A stretch of DNA of 64,000 bases, from contig NZ_CP061947.1 in NCBI RefSeq assembly GCF_014838715.1, forward strand, positions 806,001 through 870,000, in the 5' to 3' direction. Positions 46,361-57,387 of the stretch are shown in pieces. The position numbers were made by a program, and so were the translations under genes. Numbering within the stretch: the first letter of the stretch is position 1; each line of letters opens with the position of its first letter. The notes below the pieces were generated by a model, which saw nothing but the letters and a program-made list of their open reading frames with translations, searched no databases and was not told where the DNA came from. This DNA is from Algoriphagus sp. Y33. GTDB taxonomy: Bacteria > Bacteroidota > Bacteroidia > Cytophagales > Cyclobacteriaceae.

Positions 46361-46867
46361 ATGCCTATCACCGGAACCCATATCGCCTACCTTCACACCT
46401 GCCACCGCAAGCTCTGGCTATTTGCAAATGGCATACAGATGGAGCATACTTCCCAGATAGTGGCTGAAGGGAAATTAATCGCTGAAACTACCTATCTCGA
46501 CCGTGCCAGAAAATATACAGAATTGGAAATGGAAGGCATCAAAATCGATTTTTACGATGCCAAAAACAAGGTAATCCATGAGGTGAAGAAATCAGATAAG
46601 GTAGAGCATGCCCACTTTGCCCAAGTCAAATACTACCTGTATATTCTGCTTAAAAACGGGATACCTGGTGCCTCTGCGATATTGGAATACCCAAAAATGA
46701 AGCAAAGGGAAATTGTAGAATGGGAAGAGGATGATAAGGTTAAGATAGAAGAATGGATCTCGTCATGCTCTACCATCATCCATGACGAACAATGTCCCCC
46801 TTTACTGAAGAAACCAATATGTAAGAAATGCAGCTACCATGATTTTTGTTATTCCGGGGAGGAATAA
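46361..46867 (+). CDS. cas4: Cas4 RecB-like nuclease
   Basis: 168 residues. The four iron-sulfur cysteines are in place: C14 in 'HTCHRKLW' and C154, C157, C163 in 'ICKKCSYHDFCYSGEE'. The RecB motif includes 'KIDFYDAKNKVIHEVKKS' (Asp, then E-x-K at about 70-72) and 'HFAQVKYYLYIL' (QxxxY). Cas4 trims prespacers and enforces PAM-dependent orientation during spacer acquisition. It is the first gene after the terminator and begins the adaptation module; short Cas4 of this size is typical for type I-B. Confidence 0.9.
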   Translation: MPITGTHIAYLHTCHRKLWLFANGIQMEHTSQIVAEGKLIAETTYLDRARKYTELEMEGIKIDFYDAKNKVIHEVKKSDKVEHAHFAQVKYYLYILLKNGIPGASAILEYPKMKQREIVEWEEDDKVKIEEWISSCSTIIHDEQCPPLLKKPICKKCSYHDFCYSGEE

Positions 46868-46969
46868 AAGCGATATGAATCTGAAGTTTTTGTATTTAAT
46901 GTCTCAATTTCAGCTATTCAGGATAGGTTTTGATAAAATAATACTTTAAATGATTATGCTACCACTTTT

Positions 46970-47974
46970 ATGAAAAAGACCTACTATCTATTTAACCCAG
47001 GTCGCCTGAGCCGCAAAGACAATACGCTGAAGTTTACTCCGGTAGATGAATCGGGTAGGGAAGGAGTTCCAAAGTATCTTCCGGTAGAAGGGATTTCCGA
47101 TCTTTATTGCTTTGGCAGCTTGGATACGAATTCTGCTTTGTACAACTTTCTGGGGAAAGCCGGGATCAGCATCCATTTTTTTGATTATTACGAGCATTAT
47201 ACGGGAAGCTTTCAACCCAAGGAATACCTATTGGCAGGTAAAATGCAAATCAGCCAAACTAACCATTATTTGGATAGAGATAAACGTCTTAAAATCGCCA
47301 GAAAATTTGTAGAGGGGGCAGCATTCAACATCACCAAAAACCTTAGATACTATATGAAAAGGGAGCGGGATTTGGACCAACAGCTCAACCGGATTCAATC
47401 TTATTCGGAACTTGTCGCCGCTGCTTCTGATATTCCTTCGCTGATGGGTATTGAGGGGAATATACGGAGTACTTATTATGAAGCCTTTGACCATATCATC
47501 AAGGATCATGCGATGGAAAGCAGGAGCATGCGTCCTCCGCTTAATGAGATCAACACACTTATCTCATTTGGCAATATGCTATGCTACACCCAGTGTCTGG
47601 ATCAGCTTTATCATACCCAACTGAATCCTACGATTAGTTACTTGCATGAACCCGGCTACAGAAGGTATTCTCTGGCATTGGATCTGGCCGAGATTTTTAA
47701 GCCTATTTTAGTCGATCGGACTATTTTTAGAGTGCTGAACAAGCGGGAAATCCAATCCAAGGATTTTGATTTTCAGACTAATCGGGTGACGCTGAAAGAG
47801 TCGGGAAAAAAAGCCTTTCTCAAGGCGTTTGAGGAAAGGCTAAATGAAACCATCAAGCATAGAACCTTGAATAAGCACGTTAGTTACAAGCATTTAATCA
47901 AACTGGAATGCTATAAGCTCAGCAAGCATATCTTGGAAATAGAAACGTATAAACCGTTTAAAATTTGGTGGTGA
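46970..47974 (+). CDS. cas1: Cas1 integrase
   Basis: 334 residues. The metal ligands are visible: E162 in 'LMGIEGNIRSTYYEAF', H226 in 'YLHEPGYRRYSLALDLAEIFKPILVD', and D238/E241 in the same stretch. The N-terminal beta domain ('MKKTYYLFNPGRLSRKDNTLKF') and the helical C-terminal domain have the usual Cas1b lengths. Cas1 with Cas2 integrates new spacers at the leader-repeat junction. A gap of 102 bases follows cas4; cas2 follows after 40 bases. Start at ATG 46970. Confidence 0.93.
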   Translation: MKKTYYLFNPGRLSRKDNTLKFTPVDESGREGVPKYLPVEGISDLYCFGSLDTNSALYNFLGKAGISIHFFDYYEHYTGSFQPKEYLLAGKMQISQTNHYLDRDKRLKIARKFVEGAAFNITKNLRYYMKRERDLDQQLNRIQSYSELVAAASDIPSLMGIEGNIRSTYYEAFDHIIKDHAMESRSMRPPLNEINTLISFGNMLCYTQCLDQLYHTQLNPTISYLHEPGYRRYSLALDLAEIFKPILVDRTIFRVLNKREIQSKDFDFQTNRVTLKESGKKAFLKAFEERLNETIKHRTLNKHVSYKHLIKLECYKLSKHILEIETYKPFKIWW

Positions 47975-48014
47975 GTATCAAAACATTTCTGGGGAAACGC
48001 TAAAGAAAATTAGT

Positions 48015-48278
48015 ATGTATGTAGTATTGGTTTATGATATAGGTGAGCGAAGGGTAGGGAAGATGCTTAAATTGTGCAGGAGATATCTGAACTGGATCCA
48101 GAATTCCGTGTTTGAAGGTGAGATCACCGAAGTCAAATTAAAGGAACTGCTGGCCAATGCGAAAAAATTCATGAAAGTCGAGGAAGACAGCATTATAATT
48201 TTCAAGAGCAGAGATGAACGATGGCTTGAAAAGGAAATTGTGGGTCTTGAAAAAAACGATCTGGATACATTTTTATAA
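48015..48278 (+). CDS. cas2: Cas2 adaptation protein
   Basis: 87 residues. It opens 'MYVVLVYDIGERRVGKMLKLCRRYLNWIQNSVFEGEIT', the ferredoxin-like Cas2 N-terminus with D8 at the end of strand 1 and 'QNSVFEG' before strand 2. Cas2 dimers bridge two Cas1 dimers in the integration complex. The start lies 40 bases after cas1, and the stop 213 bases before the first repeat, so the leader lies directly downstream. Confidence 0.92.
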   Translation: MYVVLVYDIGERRVGKMLKLCRRYLNWIQNSVFEGEITEVKLKELLANAKKFMKVEEDSIIIFKSRDERWLEKEIVGLEKNDLDTFL

Positions 48279-48491
48279 GGATTGGGTTGTCGATGTACCT
48301 ACTGCAGGCGGCTTGTCCAAATTCCAAATTGGGTAAAAGGGCCTAAAATCGCTTTTTGTCTTCGAGAAGAAGGTTGTCGAACTCTGGGTAAAAACCCTGC
48401 ATCTGACATCGACAACTTTCAATCTTATTTTTTATAGTGCAAACCCTTTTGAAATGGCTAAAAAGAGCTATTTTTATTGCGGAGCCTGCGG
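48279..48491 (+). promoter_or_regulatory. CRISPR leader with an 11-bp inverted repeat
   Basis: 213 bases between cas2 and the first repeat. GTTGTCGATGT at 48286-48296 is answered by its reverse complement ACATCGACAAC at 48406-48416; a partial third copy, GGTTGTCGA, lies near 48372. A small hairpin GGGTAAAAACCC is near 48386. The AT-rich end (TTATTTTTTATAG) probably contains the array promoter. Adaptation complexes usually read such leader motifs. Confidence 0.7.
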
Positions 48492-51400
48492 CTCTCAATC
48501 GCACCATACAGGAATTGAAATCAGTCTACAGTATTGGTTTAACCCCTGGGGGATCGACTCTCAATCGCACCATACAGGAATTGAAATATCTTAGGCATGC
48601 CTATCTTAGCGGTGCCAATCTTACTCTCAATCGCACCATACAGGAATTGAAATCCGATATTGTACGAAAATATATACCTATCGAACTGTCTCTCAATCGC
48701 ACCATACAGGAATTGAAATTTAGATAACCCTCATTTTTGCAGGTGTCAATTGATACTCTCAATCGCACCATACAGGAATTGAAATATGCTTCAAATGCTA
48801 TTCATGAAGACATAGACGAACTCTCAATCGCACCATACAGGAATTGAAATATCTTCAAAACAGAGGGATCAGTTTCTGCTTCCGACTCTCAATCGCACCA
48901 TACAGGAATTGAAATCGGGATGGAAATCTTTACATAGTTTTAGCTAATATCCTCTCAATCGCACCATACAGGAATTGAAATGTAACTCAACCGAATTAAG
49001 TGATTGTAAGGTGATAACTCTCAATCGCACCATACAGGAATTGAAATCAGACCAACATCAAGGCTAATGGATACGGCCGAAGTCTCTCAATCGCACCATA
49101 CAGGAATTGAAATCCTAATGAGTGGCTTTTTCTTTTTATATTTAGGGCCTCTCAATCGCACCATACAGGAATTGAAATAGTGAAATCAGAACTAGGAAGA
49201 AATTCTTAACCATTCTCTCAATCGCACCATACAGGAATTGAAATAGAGGAGTATAGAGAGCGCAAACGAATGGCCGAAGCTCTCAATCGCACCATACAGG
49301 AATTGAAATCTGGCTTTTTGGATCCGGTCTTATTCACAGTCTCGTCTCTCAATCGCACCATACAGGAATTGAAATTGATTGCACCTCCCGCAAATGCAGA
49401 GGCTGTGTTTTCTCTCAATCGCACCATACAGGAATTGAAATAGCGAAACGAGTTTCAGACTGATCTGAACTACACTACTCTCAATCGCACCATACAGGAA
49501 TTGAAATCACTTCATGGAGGGAAGATCTCCCTTGAAATCCGTACTCTCAATCGCACCATACAGGAATTGAAATAATTCACCGCCTACATCTGCATGAAAA
49601 ATGCCCAAGCTCTCAATCGCACCATACAGGAATTGAAATACGATGGAATAGCTATTTCTTCCCCTTTTTGAACGGCTCTCAATCGCACCATACAGGAATT
49701 GAAATGACGGAGCCAGTCTGATTCTCAGGGAACGCAGGGAGCTCTCAATCGCACCATACAGGAATTGAAATTCGCATCTAGGATCATATGTACTTTTTCA
49801 TGGTAGACTCTCAATCGCACCATACAGGAATTGAAATAATCGGAGCCCAAAGGCACATGGGGCAGAACTATCGCTCTCAATCGCACCATACAGGAATTGA
49901 AATACGATGATTACACCAAGAATGTTCCTTTACACAAAACTCTCAATCGCACCATACAGGAATTGAAATGACCCAGTCCCATAGTAGCGTATATGTAGTC
50001 ACAGTCTCTCAATCGCACCATACAGGAATTGAAATTCAGTATTTTGTGCGCTTCTTCGAAATTCATGGTTCTCTCAATCGCACCATACAGGAATTGAAAT
50101 GAATTCAATACGTTCTTCAGGCGATTCAAAATCTGCTCTCAATCGCACCATACAGGAATTGAAATTGAAGGAAATCGACCAAAACTCAGACGAGAATATG
50201 GCTCTCAATCGCACCATACAGGAATTGAAATTCAGCGGAGCAGTCTTGTTATGCAGGTATTTTTGCACTCTCAATCGCACCATACAGGAATTGAAATAGC
50301 ATCTTCAATGTTACCATCCTTGGTCAATGCCCTCTCTCAATCGCACCATACAGGAATTGAAATTATGTTGATGGCCGCCTGCTGTAAGTGTGCTGCAATC
50401 TCTCAATCGCACCATACAGGAATTGAAATGTGCTTCTAAATTCCTCCCATGTTTTCTTTGTTACCCTCTCAATCGCACCATACAGGAATTGAAATCTTGA
50501 ATGCTGGGATGGTGCTAAGGAAGTCGGTGACCTCTCAATCGCACCATACAGGAATTGAAATAGAAAATGAAAACGATCCGAGACGGGATCGGTGAAGCTC
50601 TCAATCGCACCATACAGGAATTGAAATGGTGCGGGTGATGTAAGGGATTATTTTGTAATCGTTCTCTCAATCGCACCATACAGGAATTGAAATGGTATTC
50701 AGCTCTACAATGTTTGATTTGTTCTGCCTCTCTCAATCGCACCATACAGGAATTGAAATTGGCTTAATACTTCTTGTACTCGTTTTTCTCCATGCTCTCA
50801 ATCGCACCATACAGGAATTGAAATGGTGAATTATGGATTAGGATGGTTGTTATGGATTCACTCTCAATCGCACCATACAGGAATTGAAATACGGAAGCAG
50901 TGGCCGAATTGGGAAATGAATTCTCCCTCTCAATCGCACCATACAGGAATTGAAATAGCCAGCTACAGTGGTTTTTAAAACGGGTGATCTCACTCTCAAT
51001 CGCACCATACAGGAATTGAAATAGACCAGTCAAGTACTTTATCTTCAAAAGGAAGATCCTCTCAATCGCACCATACAGGAATTGAAATTGGCTGTGTTGA
51101 CTCAGGCTCTAACAAATCCTTTCACTCTCAATCGCACCATACAGGAATTGAAATTCATTATCATAGGTTACATGGTCATTTGGCACTCTGCTCTCAATCG
51201 CACCATACAGGAATTGAAATCTTAGGGTTGTTTATATGTCTTAAGAATTCAAGTAACTCTCAATCGCACCATACAGGAATTGAAATCATACGCTTAGATA
51301 TTGGATTTCGGATATTATTAAAACTCTCAATCGCACCATACAGGAATTGAAATGATCATATTGTTCATGAGAAAACCTTTGTCCAGTTCTCTCAATCGCA

Positions 51401-54400
51401 CCATACAGGAATTGAAATGTGGCAATTTCGCTCTTGCTCTTTCTGGGGCTGCGACTCTCAATCGCACCATACAGGAATTGAAATTAAAAAAGAACTTAGA
51501 CACCTTGTCAATATTGAATCCTCTCAATCGCACCATACAGGAATTGAAATACATCGCCCAGATAGGACAATTTAGCGTTAACGGTACTCTCAATCGCACC
51601 ATACAGGAATTGAAATAGATTCAGGTTTGGGACGCAGAAGGATTTCAGGATACTCTCAATCGCACCATACAGGAATTGAAATAAGATATTTGATTTCTTC
51701 AAAGGGAAGGATATCCACCTCTCAATCGCACCATACAGGAATTGAAATAAATTTGAAAAACGGTAAAAAATGGCTAATATATTTCTCTCAATCGCACCAT
51801 ACAGGAATTGAAATTGTGGTTGTTGGTGATGCAAGATCCGCTCCGTAGGTCTCTCAATCGCACCATACAGGAATTGAAATTCAGAAGACGGGCGAAGTCT
51901 CATTTTCGGGAATGTGCTCTCAATCGCACCATACAGGAATTGAAATATAATTCAGCCTCAGCAGCATCGATATAGCTCTGAGCTCTCAATCGCACCATAC
52001 AGGAATTGAAATAGATCCCTTTCTCTTAGGCATAGCTGCCTTCCATGGCTCTCAATCGCACCATACAGGAATTGAAATCTTGCGGAAATAAAACAGTTCG
52101 GGATCTTCTCCCAGCTCTCAATCGCACCATACAGGAATTGAAATACATCGCCCAGATAGGACAATTTAGCGTTAACGGTACTCTCAATCGCACCATACAG
52201 GAATTGAAATAGATTCAGGTTTGGGACGCAGAAGGATTTCAGGATACTCTCAATCGCACCATACAGGAATTGAAATAAGATATTTGATTTCTTCAAAGGG
52301 AAGGATATCCACCTCTCAATCGCACCATACAGGAATTGAAATAAATTTGAAAAACGGTAAAAAATGGCTAATATATTTCTCTCAATCGCACCATACAGGA
52401 ATTGAAATTGTGGTTGTTGGTGATGCAAGATCCGCTCCGTAGGTCTCTCAATCGCACCATACAGGAATTGAAATTCAGAAGACGGGCGAAGTCTCATTTT
52501 CGGGAATGTGCTCTCAATCGCACCATACAGGAATTGAAATATAATTCAGCCTCAGCAGCATCGATATAGCTCTGAGCTCTCAATCGCACCATACAGGAAT
52601 TGAAATAGATCCCTTTCTCTTAGGCATAGCTGCCTTCCATGGCTCTCAATCGCACCATACAGGAATTGAAATCTTGCGGAAATAAAACAGTTCGGGATCT
52701 TCTCCCAGCTCTCAATCGCACCATACAGGAATTGAAATCGCCCACAAAAATGATGAGGTTTTCAATGTCATGAACTCTCAATCGCACCATACAGGAATTG
52801 AAATATAATTATCCTTCAGAATAAAATAGGTGTTGAGCCAGCTCTCAATCGCACCATACAGGAATTGAAATAGGGAAACCAAACCATTCTATCAGATCTG
52901 ACTATCCCTCTCAATCGCACCATACAGGAATTGAAATGCCTTTGCACCTCACAATTACCACCGCTGGATTCAACTCTCAATCGCACCATACAGGAATTGA
53001 AATGGTAGTCAAAGAAGAAAATCAGTTTGATGAAACTTCCTCTCAATCGCACCATACAGGAATTGAAATAGAAAGACAAACCTATTTTTGATGCGGGTAT
53101 AAATTCTCTCAATCGCACCATACAGGAATTGAAATAGCGGTACGCATTTGGATTTCTAGTTTTAGTTTTGACTCTCAATCGCACCATACAGGAATTGAAA
53201 TCCTCCTACGGTAGGGTTGAAGCCCTCTGGGATGCTGCTCTCAATCGCACCATACAGGAATTGAAATTTAAGAAACCTGTTAAGGATAAAGATGGAAAAC
53301 TACCTCTCAATCGCACCATACAGGAATTGAAATGAGTGTATTGATGAAGAAATAGAAAAAACTAAAACGACTCTCAATCGCACCATACAGGAATTGAAAT
53401 AAGACAGATAAGTTTACAGAGCATTTTGTATTGCCCTCTCAATCGCACCATACAGGAATTGAAATCTGAATTGCCTCAGGCTTACTTGGATGTTGAGGAT
53501 TCTCTCAATCGCACCATACAGGAATTGAAATCCCATTTGATTGTAAGATTCTGTTTTTTTAAGTTCACTCTCAATCGCACCATACAGGAATTGAAATAGT
53601 GAAGATTAACGCTAGGGAAATAGTCAAAGATATCTCTCAATCGCACCATACAGGAATTGAAATTTTTGATACAGAAATAAGATTCGAACTTATACTAAGC
53701 TCTCAATCGCACCATACAGGAATTGAAATTGACATTAGAGTAGAGAGAAGGGCTTTCGGTGTCACCTCTCAATCGCACCATACAGGAATTGAAATATTAG
53801 AAACATAGCAATTCAGGCTTCTATAGCATTGCTCTCAATCGCACCATACAGGAATTGAAATTCAGATTCGAAGATTTTGCAAAACCTATAGAAAGCACTC
53901 TCAATCGCACCATACAGGAATTGAAATGGCGTTTTAGAATCAATCTTTCAGCTTTTATCGTCCCTCTCAATCGCACCATACAGGAATTGAAATAAAATCT
54001 CAACCAACACAAGACAGAATTAAGCTTTACTCTCAATCGCACCATACAGGAATTGAAATATAAAAAGTGGGATCGTGAAATAAAGGTTAAATTTCCTCTC
54101 AATCGCACCATACAGGAATTGAAATCCTCAGGATTGGCAGGAGTAGGTGTTACGGGAAACACTCTCAATCGCACCATACAGGAATTGAAATTAGATCCAG
54201 AGTTCTTTAGCTGCCTGCTTAACTCCTCTCTCAATCGCACCATACAGGAATTGAAATTTGCTGATTTTACAGTATCTTTTAACCTATCAACTCTCTCAAT
54301 CGCACCATACAGGAATTGAAATCATATTTAAATGATAGATCGTTTATGTAATCAAGCCTCTCAATCCCACCATACAGGAATTGAAATTCATTTGGATGAT

Positions 54401-56751
54401 TATTACCTATTCGATTACTGTACTCTCAATCGCACCATACAGGAATTGAAATATCCATCAATTTTTAAAAGAGTCCCACTTCCAGAATCTCTCAATCGCA
54501 CCATACAGGAATTGAAATGAAGTAAGGAACTTATTTCCCGTAGGAAGTGAGCTGCTCTCAATCGCACCATACAGGAATTGAAATGCTCGCCATCCTGGTA
54601 TGGCTTGCTTTGCTGTTTGTCTCTCAATCGCACCATACAGGAATTGAAATAGGTGTCCAGTCTGTGTGTCTTGCATTCATCATAATCTCTCAATCGCACC
54701 ATACAGGAATTGAAATAAGCCTCTCCTAAATAAGTTCCCGCTGCATCCCCATCTCTCAATCGCACCATACAGGAATTGAAATCGAAAGGAATTACCCGTG
54801 ATTGCTTGAATCTTTCGCCTCTCAATCGCACCATACAGGAATTGAAATAAGTTTTAGTCGGGGGAGGGCCTCCTTCAACTAAACTCTCAATCGCACCATA
54901 CAGGAATTGAAATACGTTAGGGGCAACAAAGGACACTTTAAGCACATCTCTCAATCGCACCATACAGGAATTGAAATGCGTAAGGTTCATAATCAACGAA
55001 CTCTACAGGAATCTCTCAATCGCACCATACAGGAATTGAAATAAAAAAATGAAAACATCACATAAAATTGCACGGGCCTCTCAATCGCACCATACAGGAA
55101 TTGAAATTATCGGCTCAGACCGTGGCTTTTGATTGCGAATGGGCTCTCAATCGCACCATACAGGAATTGAAATAAAAAGAGTACGCCAATCAATAGCATT
55201 CCAACATTGCTCTCAATCGCACCATACAGGAATTGAAATCCAGCTAAGTGTAATGGATAGAGTGCCACCACCTTCTCTCAATCGCACCATACAGGAATTG
55301 AAATAATTTCAATTATCAGGACTTGGACGAATTCAACAAACTCTCAATCGCACCATACAGGAATTGAAATACTAGTACTTCTCCTTATTTTTCTTGGGTG
55401 GTTTTTCTCTCAATCGCACCATACAGGAATTGAAATATTGAAAGAGGTCGTGGAAGATCTGAAATATTATGTCTCTCAATCGCACCATACAGGAATTGAA
55501 ATTGATTGCTTGAATCTTTCGCTATGTATACGTACCCTCTCTCAATCGCACCATACAGGAATTGAAATATGTTGGGCATTTTCTAAGGTGTAACCCCTAT
55601 CGTCCTCTCAATCGCACCATACAGGAATTGAAATCCCTTACAACACACCCGCCAAAGTCCCTCCTAAATACTCTCAATCGCACCATACAGGAATTGAAAT
55701 AAATTGATTGCCGTTTGAACTGCTTCTTTGCTTCTTCTCTCAATCGCACCATACAGGAATTGAAATAAAATGGTGCAATCCGAATGGAGCATGCTTACGT
55801 ATCTCTCAATCGCACCATACAGGAATTGAAATGCGATTGAGACTCTCCGAAAATGGAATTTCCTTTTTCTCTCAATCGCACCATACAGGAATTGAAATAT
55901 CAGTCTTTTTCTTTACACTTTGGCTTTCAAATGCTCTCAATCGCACCATACAGGAATTGAAATCCAACTAAGTATAATGGATAGCGTGCCACCACCTTTC
56001 TCTCAATCGCACCATACAGGAATTGAAATATTGTAGAAGTTTTCCCATTCGAAAGACCTGAATACTCTCAATCGCACCATACAGGAATTGAAATACTATA
56101 CAAAAAGTCTTCTTCATAATAAAGTTCCGGCCCTCAATCGCACCATACAGGAATTGAAATCTCGCTAGAATAGATTCTAGAATACGTGTAACCTCGCTCT
56201 CAATCGCACCATACAGGAATTGAAATATCATGGATAGTAAAATCAAGCCTCCCAACACAGGGCTCTCAATCGCACCATACAGGAATTGAAATGCATCTGG
56301 ATTAGTTTGATGAGAGGGTTTTTGGGATCTCTCAATCGCACCATACAGGAATTGAAATAACTGACATCGGGCGATAAGGTTACTTTACCCGTGCTCTCAA
56401 TCGCACCATACAGGAATTGAAATGTGTGCTGTGCACGATTCTGGAAGTAGCCCGAAATCCTCTCAATCGCACCATACAGGAATTGAAATGATCGATGATG
56501 CATTTATCCCTGCTGGATGGCCGGACTCTCAATCGCACCATACAGGAATTGAAATAGGCTGCTGCTTATTATGCTGCTGATGTTGACGACTCTCTCAATC
56601 GCACCATACAGGAATTGAAATCATAAAAGAGATCGAGTCTGGATTGTTGCCTACTCCCTCTCAATCGCACCATACAGGAATTGAAATATAGCCATTTCGG
56701 CAGTCTGGACATAATACTAAACTCTCAATCGCACCATTCAGGAATTGAAAT
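48492..56751 (+). CRISPR. CRISPR array, about 126 repeats of 30 bp, type I-B-like
   Basis: The repeat is 30 bp, starts CTCTCAATCG, has CACCATACAG in the middle and ends GAATTGAAAT. Spacers are mostly 36 bases (34-37), giving a 66-base period. By manual count there are about 126 repeats and 125 spacers, nine of which are repeated by a tandem duplication. The 8-base end ATTGAAAT matches the usual type I-B crRNA 5' handle, so the array is read on the plus strand from the leader beside cas2. The repeat has little self-complementarity, as for Cas6 enzymes that bind unstructured RNA. Variant repeats occur only in the distal part: a C in place of G at base 10 (54358), CCCTC at the start (56131) and CACCATTCAG in the last one (56722). 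Short coding frames inside the array are artefacts of the repeat. Confidence 0.98.
51551..52738 (+). repeat. Exact tandem duplication of nine repeat-spacer units inside the array
   Basis: The block 51551-52144 (594 bases, nine spacers from ACATCGCCCA to TTCTCCCAG plus repeats) is repeated without visible change at 52145-52738. Spacers before and after the two blocks are unique. Unequal recombination between identical repeats is the simplest cause. Confidence 0.92.
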
Positions 56752-56786
56752 AGGCCGCTTGAATTCGTTCGTCCACGTATGCTGGT

Positions 56787-56795
56787 CTCTCAATT
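56787..56795 (+). repeat. Truncated terminal CRISPR repeat
   Basis: CTCTCAATT, 35 bases after the last full repeat, matches only the first 8-9 bases of the repeat and is followed by unrelated sequence. It marks the old distal end of the array, which lies about 20 bases before the IS element. Confidence 0.7.
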
Positions 56796-56862
56796 GTATA
56801 TTCTGACCCATCTTGGGTTCGTCGTCAATTTTGGTGAAAGAATGTTAATAAAATACACATTA

Positions 56863-57327
56863 TTATTTTGTGGTAACCCCGCTTCCTTTTTTGAATCCCA
56901 GCCCCATTTTTTCAATTAATTTGTAGGACTGGCTGGGTTTATAATCAACTTCAAACTGTTCTTTTATCACTTTAAGAATACCAGGGCCTGACCAATTTTT
57001 GGCATTGATCCCGTAATCTTCCGGTGATTTTTCCAGAACTATGGTTCTGATTTTATCCATCTGTTGATCTGTAAGGTAGGACTTCCTCCCTCTTCCTGAC
57101 CTGTTTTCCAATCCTTCTACTCCATTTTGCTCGAAACGGTGGACCCAGTTAACCACCTGTTTGAAACTGATCCCGTACCATGACGCAACCTCTCTGCTTG
57201 AATGGCCCCTTGCCACATGGTAAACCATATTCAGACGTGTTGCCAGCAGAAAATCAGCGTTGTTTTTCAAAATTTCTGTTATTTCTTCCGGAGTCTTTCT
57301 GCTTATTTTTAATACAGGCTTGCCCAT
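56863..57327 (-). CDS. IS630-like helix-turn-helix protein carried inside the ISL3 element
   Basis: 154 residues, corresponding to the DNA-binding N-terminal half of IS630-type transposases. The first HTH is 'NMVYHVARGHSSREVASWYGISFKQVVNWVHRFEQNGVEGLENRSGRGRK'. The second, winged part is 'GINAKNWSGPGILKVIKEQFEVDYKPSQSYKLIEKMGLGFK'. No DDE catalytic domain follows. The gene is transcribed away from the transposase, and both lie within the same terminal repeats. It may regulate the element or the ends, or be a captured fragment. Confidence 0.75.
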   Translation of the reverse strand: MGKPVLKISRKTPEEITEILKNNADFLLATRLNMVYHVARGHSSREVASWYGISFKQVVNWVHRFEQNGVEGLENRSGRGRKSYLTDQQMDKIRTIVLEKSPEDYGINAKNWSGPGILKVIKEQFEVDYKPSQSYKLIEKMGLGFKKGSGVTTK

Positions 57328-57387
57328 GATGTTAGGTTTAATCGGTATAAATATATAATTTATTTGTGTATTTAATAAACATTTTAT

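Noticed and set aside
55240..55274. Firm identification of a tRNA as the target of the near-duplicate spacers
   Set aside because: The D-arm-like word fits, but the following bases cannot be folded into a normal anticodon arm in register; a coding reading on the other strand is equally open.
48437..56503. Many reading frames of 60-190 codons inside the CRISPR array with repeated 'LNRTIQELK', 'SQSHHTGIEI', 'FNSCMVRLR' or 'FQFLYGAIE' peptides
   Set aside because: They are translations of the 30-bp repeat in different frames; the 66-base period is a multiple of three, which keeps frames open by chance.
56787..56816. Idea that the IS insertion broke the last CRISPR repeat
   Set aside because: About 20 unrelated bases separate the repeat stub from the IS end, and the right flank does not continue the repeat.
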